NCBI RefSeq assembly: GCF_946221935.1
Contig: NZ_CAMIGN010000019.1
Location: 1-38,768 of the forward strand
Reading direction: 5' to 3'
DNA from: an uncultured Corynebacterium sp.
GTDB taxonomy: Bacteria > Actinomycetota > Actinomycetes > Mycobacteriales > Mycobacteriaceae
DNA length: 38,768 nucleotides
The position numbers and the translations under genes are program-made. A model generated the notes under the pieces. It saw only the letters and a list, made by a program, of their open reading frames with translations, was not told where the DNA came from and searched no databases. Positions within the stretch are counted from its first letter, which is position 1. Every line of letters begins with the position of its first letter. This document shows positions 32,989 to 38,768 of the stretch, one piece after another.

Positions 32989-34167
32989 ATGGACTTCCCG
33001 GGTTCCGCACCTACTGTCGGCATTGAGTGGGAAGTCGCCCTGGTCGACCCCGAAACTCGCGACCTGGTACCGCGTGCCGCAGTACTGCTGGAGCGGATGG
33101 ACGAAGTCCATCCAGACCATAAGGTTATCCGGGAATTTCTGGCGAACACCGTAGAGATGGTGTCGAGTGTGCATTCCACGATTCCTGAGGCTGTTGAGGA
33201 TCTGCACTGCCAGGTGAAACAGCTATTGGAGTGTGCGGATGACATAGGCGTAAACCTGTTCTCGGCAGGTACCCACCCATTTGCGCATTGGGGAGATCAA
33301 AAGCTCAGCGAAAAGGGGAGCTACCAGGAGATCATCGAGCGCACTCAGTACTGGGGTCGGCAAATGCTGATCTGGGGAGTCCATGTACACGTAGGCGTGG
33401 GGTCCAAAGAAAAGGTCTGGCCTATCATCAACGCGCTGATGACGCACTATCCGCACATTTTGGCGATGTCGGCTAGTTCACCCGCGTGGGAAGGGCTGGA
33501 TACGGGCTACTCCTCCAACCGCACACTGCTGTACCGGCAGCTACCGACTGCAGGGATGCCCTATCAATTCGAGTCGTGGGAGCAGTGGGAGGAATTTAGC
33601 CGGGATCAAGACCGTTCCGGAGTGATTAATCACACCGGTTCGATGCATTTCGATGTGCGCCCCACCAAGTACGGCACGGTCGAGACGCGCTTTGCCGACG
33701 CGACGATGGAGCTGTGGGAGCTTGCTGCCATCGCGGCCTACACCCACTGCTTAGTGGTGTACTTCGAGCGCAGGCTGGATGAGGGCCATGAGCTGCCAAA
33801 GCTGCAGCCTTGGCACGTTGCGGAAAACAAGTGGCGGGCCGCGCGCTATGGTCTGGATGCGCTGATTATTACCGACCGAGATACCAATGAGGCACTGGTC
33901 ACCGACGAGTTGGACGCATGGGTGGACAGGCTCACGCCGCTGTCCGAGGAGCTAGGCTGTGCGGCAGAGCTGCAGGAGGTACGTAGGCTTATCGCCCGCG
34001 GTGGCGACTATGCCCTGCAGCGGGCAGCCGCTCGCGCGCACGGTGCAGCGCCGGAACCTGGCACCCGCACCCGTGGCGACGATGGGGTAGAAGGCGGCTT
34101 TACGCAACCAGAGGCTTGGATCGCGGCGGTGGATCTGACGGTGGACTCGCTGCGTAAGTCTGTATAG
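32989..34167 (+). CDS. Carboxylate-amine ligase, YbdK/GCS2 type
   Basis: A 392-residue protein of the glutamate-cysteine ligase 2 family. PTVGIEWEVALVDP near the N-terminus supplies the metal-binding glutamates, with WGVHVHVGV and NHTGSMHFDVRP as later family blocks. YbdK-type proteins have weak glutamate-cysteine ligase activity; the true product in corynebacteria is uncertain. AAGGGG lies six bases before the ATG at 32989, and TATATT at 32946-32951 may be its -10 box. About 25 residues near 355-375 (Ala/Arg/Gly-rich) look like an insertion or linker. Confidence 0.85.
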   Translation: MDFPGSAPTVGIEWEVALVDPETRDLVPRAAVLLERMDEVHPDHKVIREFLANTVEMVSSVHSTIPEAVEDLHCQVKQLLECADDIGVNLFSAGTHPFAHWGDQKLSEKGSYQEIIERTQYWGRQMLIWGVHVHVGVGSKEKVWPIINALMTHYPHILAMSASSPAWEGLDTGYSSNRTLLYRQLPTAGMPYQFESWEQWEEFSRDQDRSGVINHTGSMHFDVRPTKYGTVETRFADATMELWELAAIAAYTHCLVVYFERRLDEGHELPKLQPWHVAENKWRAARYGLDALIITDRDTNEALVTDELDAWVDRLTPLSEELGCAAELQEVRRLIARGGDYALQRAAARAHGAAPEPGTRTRGDDGVEGGFTQPEAWIAAVDLTVDSLRKSV

Positions 34168-34178
34168 CTCGTGAGCTA

Positions 34179-34799
34179 TTAAAAGTGCAGGCGAGAGGCC
34201 GCGTTGCACAGAGCGTTCGCGATAGAAGTATCGCGATCCGCGCCGAAGCCGACGGCCCATACACGCTTGGACTTGTGTACTGCGTAGATGAAGGTCACGG
34301 TGGCCTCGAAGATGTCGTATTGGTGGAACTCGGCGATCTCCACCCGGAATCCGTGGTCGGCCAGAGTCTCGCTCATGGCAGAGGAAGCTCCCATGGCGGT
34401 GATCTGTACGCGAGTTGACTGACCATCAGCGCGCAGGCCGCTGACTTGCATGTCAAAGTCGTGCCGCCCCAGCGAGCGACGTGCGGACTTCAGGTAATCC
34501 ACGCGGATCGTAGCGGGAGCGTAGGTGCGGGTGAACTTCTTCCACTCCATGCCCCGTGCCTCCTGGCGCATGCCTACCGGCAGGCGCTGGCCGAAACGGG
34601 CGCGGAAAGGATCCTCCGCGAAAGTGCGGGTGCGCTTGCGACGCTTTTCGATACGGGTGTGAACCGGCTCGCTGTACGTCTTCGCGGTGGAGCGACGGGC
34701 GCTGGGGAGAGGGGTGTATACAGGCGCATCTAGATCCAGGTCCTGGTCCGGGCTCGCGAAACGGATCAAGGTCGTGGTGTTCGTAGAGGAAACGTTCAT
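34179..34799 (-). CDS. Orphan LeuA regulatory-domain-like protein
   Basis: A 206-residue protein whose C-terminal half (about 112-204) follows the pattern of the 2-isopropylmalate synthase leucine-binding domain: TRVQITAMGASSAM, then ADHGFRVEIAEFHQYDI, a beta-strand, WAVGFGADRDTSIANAL and a final Ala/Asn helix. No catalytic HMGL-like barrel is present. The N-terminal 70 residues are Arg/Thr-rich and unlike LeuA. It may act as a free leucine sensor or a regulatory partner, or have lost metabolic function. No clear ribosome binding site precedes the ATG at 34799. The gene converges on the YbdK-type gene with an 11-base gap. Confidence 0.65.
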   Translation of the reverse strand: MNVSSTNTTTLIRFASPDQDLDLDAPVYTPLPSARRSTAKTYSEPVHTRIEKRRKRTRTFAEDPFRARFGQRLPVGMRQEARGMEWKKFTRTYAPATIRVDYLKSARRSLGRHDFDMQVSGLRADGQSTRVQITAMGASSAMSETLADHGFRVEIAEFHQYDIFEATVTFIYAVHKSKRVWAVGFGADRDTSIANALCNAASRLHF

Positions 34800-34835
34800 G
34801 ATGACTCGAATTTCTGGAACAAGATCTAGTGGCTT

Positions 34836-34863
34836 AAAAGGGGCGCCCTTGAGGGCGCCTCTA
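34836..34863 (-). terminator. Terminator of the M20 peptidase gene
   Basis: GGCGCCC (34842-34848) pairs with GGGCGCC (34853-34859) around a four-base loop, extended by weaker pairs on both sides. On the minus strand it is followed by TTTT, downstream of the M20 peptidase stop at 34931. The AT-rich 34864-34930 stretch shows nothing else. Confidence 0.65.
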
Positions 34864-34930
34864 TAAAATATTGCTACTTAAATAATGTAATCCGTCTCAC
34901 TATAAGAATCAAACTGTTGCTTAGTTCTCA

Positions 34931-36334
34931 TTAGGTGAGATTTTCGGCGGTGCGTAGCAGGAATAGCAGTTCTGCCGTCGCGATGGCCTCGATCTCGGCT
35001 GGATCCACCGATTCGTCCGCCGAGTGGATGCGGCACGTCGGTTCTTCGATGCCGAACAAAGCAAGCTCTGCCTCTGGGTGGGCAGCCAGCAATTTATTTG
35101 TTAGCGGGATGGATCCGCCGGACGCGACCTCCATAGTCTTCTTGCTGTACACCTCGCTCAGTGCCTCCCCGAGCAGCTGCAGTGCCGGGCCGGAAGTATC
35201 CGCCTGGAAGGCTTCCGCCAAAGAGCCACGCTCGATCTCCATCTCCGCATTGACCTTCTGGCTTTCCAGGTGCTTGACCAGTAGATCCTGGCACTCCTGC
35301 GGGTTGCGTCCCGGGGGAACGCGCAGGCTAACTACAGCCGCAGCCGTTGCAGGAACGGAATTCACCGAGTTCGCCACGGATAGCGCATCCAAACCTGTGA
35401 TCGTGATGGAGGGGTTCATTACCGTCAGATCGTTCGGCTGCCACTCGCCGGTGCCGTAGAGCTCTACGCCCTCGGTCACCGTGGCATTGTCGCGGAATGC
35501 CTGTTCGGTTGGCCCGACGCCACCCCAACGCTCCTTTGGTTCCAATCCCGGAACGGCCACCAGGCCGTCGCTATCGTGCAGGGTGGATAGTAGTTGCACT
35601 AGTTCTACGAGGGCATCGGGAGCTGCGCCGCCGAATTGGCCGGAGTGCATGGGTTGCTCCAGGGTGCGGAGTCGCACTGTCACCGGTGCGGAACCGCGCA
35701 ACGCGGTGCACAGGCTTGGCTCGCCCAAAACGTCATTGCCGGAATCGGCAATCAGGAAAGTGTCGGCAGCGAAAAGCTCCGGCTTCTCGGCTAAAAGGTC
35801 CTCCAAGCCATAGCCTCCGCGCTCTTCCGAGCCTTCGACAACGATCCGGATGCCGAGTTTCTTAGCGGCGGGGAAGTGGGCGTCCGAAAGAATGGAAAGG
35901 GCGCGCAGTACTGCAACGTGCATGGCAACGTGGCCTTTGCAGTCAGCGGTTCCGCGGCCATACCAGCGACCATCGCGCTCGGTAAGAGTCCACGGGTCAT
36001 CGGTCCACTCGGTTACATCACCCGCAGGCTGAACGTCGAAGTGCGAATAGAGAAGGATGGTGGGGTAGCCCTCGGCAGGTTCACGCAAGCCAATGACGGA
36101 GGTGGAGCCATCGGTGGTGACATGGCCGCTGACGGGAATGCCTACGCTGGTGAAAGCATCAACGACCCACTGGGCGGCCGCGGCGTTATCTTCCTCCAGT
36201 CCTGGGGTGGAGTGGACAGACTTGAAAGATACGAGTTTGGTGAGGTCTTCCTTGAGCTGCGGCATCTGCTCCGCGATGGCGGTGCGTGCGAGGTCTAACT
36301 GAGAGGCATTGGAATCAATGTTGGTATCGCTCAT
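34931..36334 (-). CDS. M20-family metallopeptidase (dipeptidase-like)
   Basis: A 467-residue zinc peptidase of the M20 ArgE/DapE/CPG2/dipeptidase group. Metal-site blocks are YSHFDVQPAGD, GRGTADCKGHVAMH and VEGSEERGG, and the dimerisation/lid domain starts near residue 205 (ADSGNDVLGEP). The C-terminal GIEEPTCRIHSADE block supplies the last histidine ligand. Dipeptides are the likely substrate, but deacetylation cannot be excluded. A TACAGT -10 box (36343-36348, minus) ends eight bases before the ATG and no ribosome binding site is present, so the message is probably leaderless. Confidence 0.88.
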   Translation of the reverse strand: MSDTNIDSNASQLDLARTAIAEQMPQLKEDLTKLVSFKSVHSTPGLEEDNAAAAQWVVDAFTSVGIPVSGHVTTDGSTSVIGLREPAEGYPTILLYSHFDVQPAGDVTEWTDDPWTLTERDGRWYGRGTADCKGHVAMHVAVLRALSILSDAHFPAAKKLGIRIVVEGSEERGGYGLEDLLAEKPELFAADTFLIADSGNDVLGEPSLCTALRGSAPVTVRLRTLEQPMHSGQFGGAAPDALVELVQLLSTLHDSDGLVAVPGLEPKERWGGVGPTEQAFRDNATVTEGVELYGTGEWQPNDLTVMNPSITITGLDALSVANSVNSVPATAAAVVSLRVPPGRNPQECQDLLVKHLESQKVNAEMEIERGSLAEAFQADTSGPALQLLGEALSEVYSKKTMEVASGGSIPLTNKLLAAHPEAELALFGIEEPTCRIHSADESVDPAEIEAIATAELLFLLRTAENLT

Positions 36335-36342
36335 AAATAACT

Positions 36343-36348
36343 ACTGTA
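36343..36348 (-). promoter_or_regulatory. -10 box for leaderless M20 peptidase gene
   Basis: TACAGT on the minus strand fits TAnAnT and ends eight bases before the ATG at 36334. No -35 is clear. Confidence 0.45.
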
Positions 36349-36395
36349 GCGACCGTCTCGGACAGCTGACTCTCCTGGACAGTATCTTGCAGACA

Positions 36396-36457
36396 GTAAG
36401 GGAGAGTGCTAAAAACGGGGTTAGCACTTGAACTAAGGGAGTGCCAGAAAATAACCG
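36396..36457 (+). promoter_or_regulatory. Tandem CIRCE elements (HrcA operators)
   Basis: The consensus is TTAGCACTC-N9-GAGTGCTAA. Copy 2 is TTAGCACTT-N9-GAGTGCCAG (36431-36457), with 15 of 18 arm bases right. Copy 1 has a perfect right arm GAGTGCTAA (36414-36422) and a poor left arm (36396-36404). The copies are eight bases apart. Heat-shock control by HrcA is inferred. Confidence 0.8.
36397..36425 (+). promoter_or_regulatory. groEL2 promoter
   Basis: TTGCAG (36397-36402) and TAAAAA (36420-36425) are exactly 17 bases apart. The predicted start near 36432 lies at the first base of the CIRCE element, and the leader to the ATG would be about 130 bases. Confidence 0.5.
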
Positions 36458-36564
36458 TCAGATGAAGTGAGGGTGGACGTCGCGACATTCGTCCCCCGTG
36501 CCGTCGCGGGCGCTTGATCTGAACCGTATGTGTCGCCAACTCTAACGGAGGATCGAAAAGCCTC

Positions 36565-38208
36565 ATGGCTAAAATGATTGCATTCGACGAAGAAGCACGC
36601 CGCGGGCTGGAAAAGGGTCTGAACACCCTGGCAGACGCGGTTAAGGTAACCCTCGGCCCGAAGGGACGCAACGTCGTCCTGGAGCGCAAGTGGGGCGCCC
36701 CGACGATCACCAACGACGGTGTGACGATCGCTCGCGAAATCGAGCTGGAAGACCCCTACGAAAAGATCGGCGCAGAGCTGGTCAAGGAAGTTGCCAAGAA
36801 GACCGATGACGTCGCTGGCGACGGCACCACCACCGCTACCGTTCTGGCTCAGGCTCTGGTCCGTGAAGGACTGCGCAACGTGGCAGCCGGTTCCAACCCA
36901 ATGGGTATTAAGCGCGGTATCCAGGCTGGCGTGGAGAAGGTAACGGCTGAGCTGCTGGGGCACGCCAAGGAGATCGAGACTCAGGAGCAGATCGCCGCTA
37001 CCGCCGGCATCTCTGCTGCTGATGAGAAGATCGGCCAGCTGATCGCCGAGGCTATGTACAAGGTCGGCGATGGCCAGCTGAACAAGGACGGTGTGATCAC
37101 CGTTGAGGAGTCCAACGCTTTCGGTGTGAACCTTGAGGTTACCGAGGGTATGCGCTTCGACAAGGGCTACATCTCCGGTTACTTCGCCACCGACGTAGAG
37201 CGTGGCGAGGCTGTTCTGGAGGATCCGTACATCCTGCTGGTTAGCTCCAAGATCTCCAACGTAAAGGATCTGCTGCCGCTGCTGGAGAAGGTTATGCAGT
37301 CCGGTAAGCCGCTGCTGATCGTTGCTGAGGATATCGAGGGTGAGGCTCTGTCCACCCTGGTTGTGAACAAGATTCGTGGCACCTTCAAGTCCGTCGCCGT
37401 GAAGGCACCGGGCTTCGGCGACCGCCGCAAGGCACAGCTGCAGGACATTGCGATCCTGACCGGTGGCCAGGTTATCGCGGAGGAGGTTGGCCTGTCCCTG
37501 GAGACCGCCGACCTACCAATGCTGGGCACCGCCCGCAAGGTTGTGGTGACCAAGGACGACACGACCATCGTCGATGGTGCAGGTTCCCCGGAGCAGCTGG
37601 CTGGCCGTATCAAGCAGATTCGCCAGGAGATCGAGAACGCAGACTCCGACTACGACGCAGAGAAGCTGCAGGAGCGCCTGGCTAAGCTGTCCGGCGGTGT
37701 TGCAGTGCTGCAGGTCGGCGCTGCTACCGAGGTGGAGCTGAAGGAGCGTAAGCACCGTATCGAGGATGCTGTACGTAATGCTAAGGCAGCCGCAGAGGAG
37801 GGCATTGTCGCCGGCGGCGGCGCAGCTCTGCTGCAGACCGCTAGCGTGCTGGACGACAACCTGGGTCTGGAAGGCGACGAGGCAACCGGTGTACAGATTG
37901 TGCGCGCCGCTCTGGCTTCCCCGCTGAAGCAGATCGCCCACAACGCTGGCCTGGAGCCCGGTGTGGTTGTCGATAAGGTTGCCAACCTGCCTGTTGGTCA
38001 GGGTCTGAACGCTGCCACCGGCGAGTATGTGGACCTCCTGGAGGCCGGCATTTCCGACCCAGTGAAGGTGACCCGTTCTGCACTGCAGAACGCCGCTTCC
38101 ATCGCCGCGCTGTTCCTGACGACTGAGGCTGTTGTCGCGGATAAGCCGGAGCCTGAAGCACCGGCTATGCCGGGCGCCGATGAGATGGGTGGCATGGGCG
38201 GCTTCTAA
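36565..38208 (+). CDS. groEL2: Chaperonin GroEL2 (Hsp60)
   Basis: A full-length 547-residue 60-kDa chaperonin. The N-terminal MAKMIAFDEEARRGLEKG, the ATP-binding GDGTTTATVLAQ and the C-terminal GGMGGF tail are normal. There is no groES in front, so it is the stand-alone actinobacterial copy, usually the main housekeeping chaperonin; the hydrophobic Gly/Met tail fits GroEL2 rather than the His-rich tail of GroEL1. GGAGGA is 12 bases upstream of the ATG at 36565, slightly long spacing. CIRCE elements precede it and the porin-like gene follows, an arrangement known from corynebacteria. Confidence 0.97.
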   Translation: MAKMIAFDEEARRGLEKGLNTLADAVKVTLGPKGRNVVLERKWGAPTITNDGVTIAREIELEDPYEKIGAELVKEVAKKTDDVAGDGTTTATVLAQALVREGLRNVAAGSNPMGIKRGIQAGVEKVTAELLGHAKEIETQEQIAATAGISAADEKIGQLIAEAMYKVGDGQLNKDGVITVEESNAFGVNLEVTEGMRFDKGYISGYFATDVERGEAVLEDPYILLVSSKISNVKDLLPLLEKVMQSGKPLLIVAEDIEGEALSTLVVNKIRGTFKSVAVKAPGFGDRRKAQLQDIAILTGGQVIAEEVGLSLETADLPMLGTARKVVVTKDDTTIVDGAGSPEQLAGRIKQIRQEIENADSDYDAEKLQERLAKLSGGVAVLQVGAATEVELKERKHRIEDAVRNAKAAAEEGIVAGGGAALLQTASVLDDNLGLEGDEATGVQIVRAALASPLKQIAHNAGLEPGVVVDKVANLPVGQGLNAATGEYVDLLEAGISDPVKVTRSALQNAASIAALFLTTEAVVADKPEPEAPAMPGADEMGGMGGF

Positions 38209-38324
38209 AGGCTTTAGCCCGAGTTTCTCGGGGCTTGGAAGAGTCCCGGAAAACTGTTAAAAATAGCTAGTTTCCCTAAAATTCACCTAGGTATACTAAC
38301 TGTAAAAAAGCCTCTGAGCTGGGA

Positions 38325-38342
38325 CGTTACCAAACCGTTACC
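38325..38342 (+). repeat. MtrA-like direct repeat CGTTACC
   Basis: CGTTACC occurs at 38325-38331 and 38336-38342, an 11-base period (GTTAC-N6-GTTAC). This is the form bound by OmpR-type regulators such as MtrA of actinobacteria. It lies about 40 bases before the predicted porin -35 box. Confidence 0.5.
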
Positions 38343-38383
38343 CCCTGCTGGGGGAATGGTGTGGGGAAGAGTCCTCTCAGGGG

Positions 38384-38411
38384 TTGTGTTGTTTCGCAGA
38401 TACGCTACTGT
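38384..38411 (+). promoter_or_regulatory. Porin-like gene promoter
   Basis: TTGTGT (38384-38389) and TACTGT (38406-38411) are 16 bases apart; TAnnnT suits corynebacterial -10 boxes. The leader to the ATG at 38505 would be about 87 bases. Confidence 0.45.
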
Positions 38412-38504
38412 ATTCCCCAGACGGCCTACAGGGGGCGTCACTACCACTAGAAAGTTCTGGGCACAGAAAAACTGGCGCCCCTTATCTCTTAAGAGGAGAA
38501 CATC

Positions 38505-38630
38505 ATGATCGATCAGATTACCACCATCTTCGGCCAGCTGGGCGACTTCCTGGGCGGCTTCGGCAACATCTTCAAGGGCCTGAAGGACGTTATCAAGACC
38601 ATCGTTGCATGGACCGGTGCTTCCAAGTAA
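38505..38630 (+). CDS. porA: Small cell-wall porin, PorA-like
   Basis: A 41-residue peptide beginning MIDQITTIFGQLGDFLG and ending WTGASK. It has no signal peptide and can form one amphipathic helix with Gly spaced along one face, like corynebacterial PorA/PorH channel peptides of the mycolate outer membrane. Position after groEL2 is the known porin locus; C. jeikeium has a 40-residue homo-oligomeric PorA there (jk0268). No second (PorH-like) peptide is visible beside it, consistent with a one-component channel. AGGAG lies eight bases before the ATG, and a strong terminator follows 22 bases after the stop, as expected for an abundant message. Confidence 0.82.
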   Translation: MIDQITTIFGQLGDFLGGFGNIFKGLKDVIKTIVAWTGASK

Positions 38631-38651
38631 GTTCCGCTTCTAGCGATTGTT

Positions 38652-38679
38652 AAAACCCCGGCTTCGGCCGGGGTTTTTT
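38652..38679 (+). terminator. Strong intrinsic terminator of the porin gene
   Basis: AAAACCCCGGC (38652-38662), loop TTCG, then GCCGGGGTTTT, an 11-bp perfect stem with a stable tetraloop followed by T residues. This is the best terminator in the window. Confidence 0.95.
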
Positions 38680-38768
38680 CATGCCTAATTGAGCCGTGCT
38701 GTATCGCAACATCGGGTTAAGTAAAGAAAAGTGTGTCTTTTCCGGGCGTGTTGCGGTTATTTGATCCA

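Larger units (their letters stand above)
38209..38504 (+). other. groEL2-porin intergenic region
   Basis: Two hairpins follow groEL2: AGCCCGAG/CTCGGGGCT with a bulged G (38216-38235) and GGAAAACT/AGTTTCC (38248-38275). Neither has a U-tract, so read-through into the porin gene is possible. TATACT at 38292-38297 may be a second -10 box, and CCCC/GGGG hairpin bases lie near 38341-38354. No other gene is seen. Confidence 0.45.

Noticed and set aside
38384..38653. An 89-codon frame overlapping the porin-like gene in another phase
   Set aside because: It starts inside the promoter region and has no good ribosome binding site, whereas the 41-codon frame has AGGAG, a known locus and a terminator.
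1..38768. Mobile elements, CRISPR arrays, tRNA or rRNA genes
   Set aside because: No transposase, integrase, regular spaced repeats or RNA-gene signatures were seen on either strand.

Overview
The window is ordinary, gene-dense, high-GC actinobacterial chromosome and fits a Corynebacterium, probably of the lipophilic C. jeikeium/C. urealyticum type. The reasons are combined gene content: a cysIX / cysHDNYZ sulfate-assimilation cluster with divergent fpr2, a glnX-glnH-pknG operon facing pta-ackA, a def / N-acetylglutamate-synthase-type GNAT / xth / cls operon, a groEL2 gene with CIRCE elements followed by a 41-codon porin-like gene, and TAnAnT-type -10 boxes placed directly before start codons (leaderless transcripts). 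I saw no tRNA, rRNA, CRISPR array, insertion sequence or prophage gene.

Layout. 1-5.5 kb: metE on the minus strand, then a divergent three-gene ECF transporter operon (S component, EcfT, fused double ATPase). 5.5-8.8 kb: a Tat-exported Rieske lipoprotein, purT, trhO, a GNAT acetyltransferase. 8.8-17.5 kb: the sulfur block, fpr2 (minus) against cysI-cysX and cysH-cysD-cysN-cysY-cysZ (plus). Palindromes of the McbR form TAGAC-N6-GTCTA sit in or next to the metE, fpr2, cysI and cysH promoters, so methionine synthesis and sulfate reduction look co-regulated. 17.5-20.3 kb: pta-ackA. 20.3-25.4 kb: pknG-glnH-glnX, the amino-acid-sensing kinase module that controls 2-oxoglutarate dehydrogenase through OdhI in C. 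glutamicum. 25.4-27.9 kb: an ABC ATPase/permease pair and a MarR regulator. 28-31.9 kb: def-NAGS-xth-cls, divergent from a DUF3263 gene. 32-36.3 kb: a LytR_C-domain membrane protein, a GCS2-type carboxylate-amine ligase, a free-standing LeuA-regulatory-like domain protein and an M20 peptidase. 36.4-38.7 kb: groEL2 and the porin-like gene with a strong terminator.

Most genes are core metabolism. The observations most worth checking are (1) an 11-bp perfect inverted repeat enclosing the pta leader, one arm of which contains the pta ribosome binding site while the other can instead fold locally; (2) a triplicated TEAVxxDPFADDE motif in the PknG N-terminus with loss of the rubredoxin cysteines; (3) a fused ECF ATPase in which only one of the two composite ATP sites keeps its catalytic residues; (4) two leaderless divergent genes whose -10 boxes overlap; (5) an orphan LeuA allosteric-like domain protein; (6) direct repeats in front of the small porin-like gene. 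All functional statements are from reading the sequence; no database search was run.
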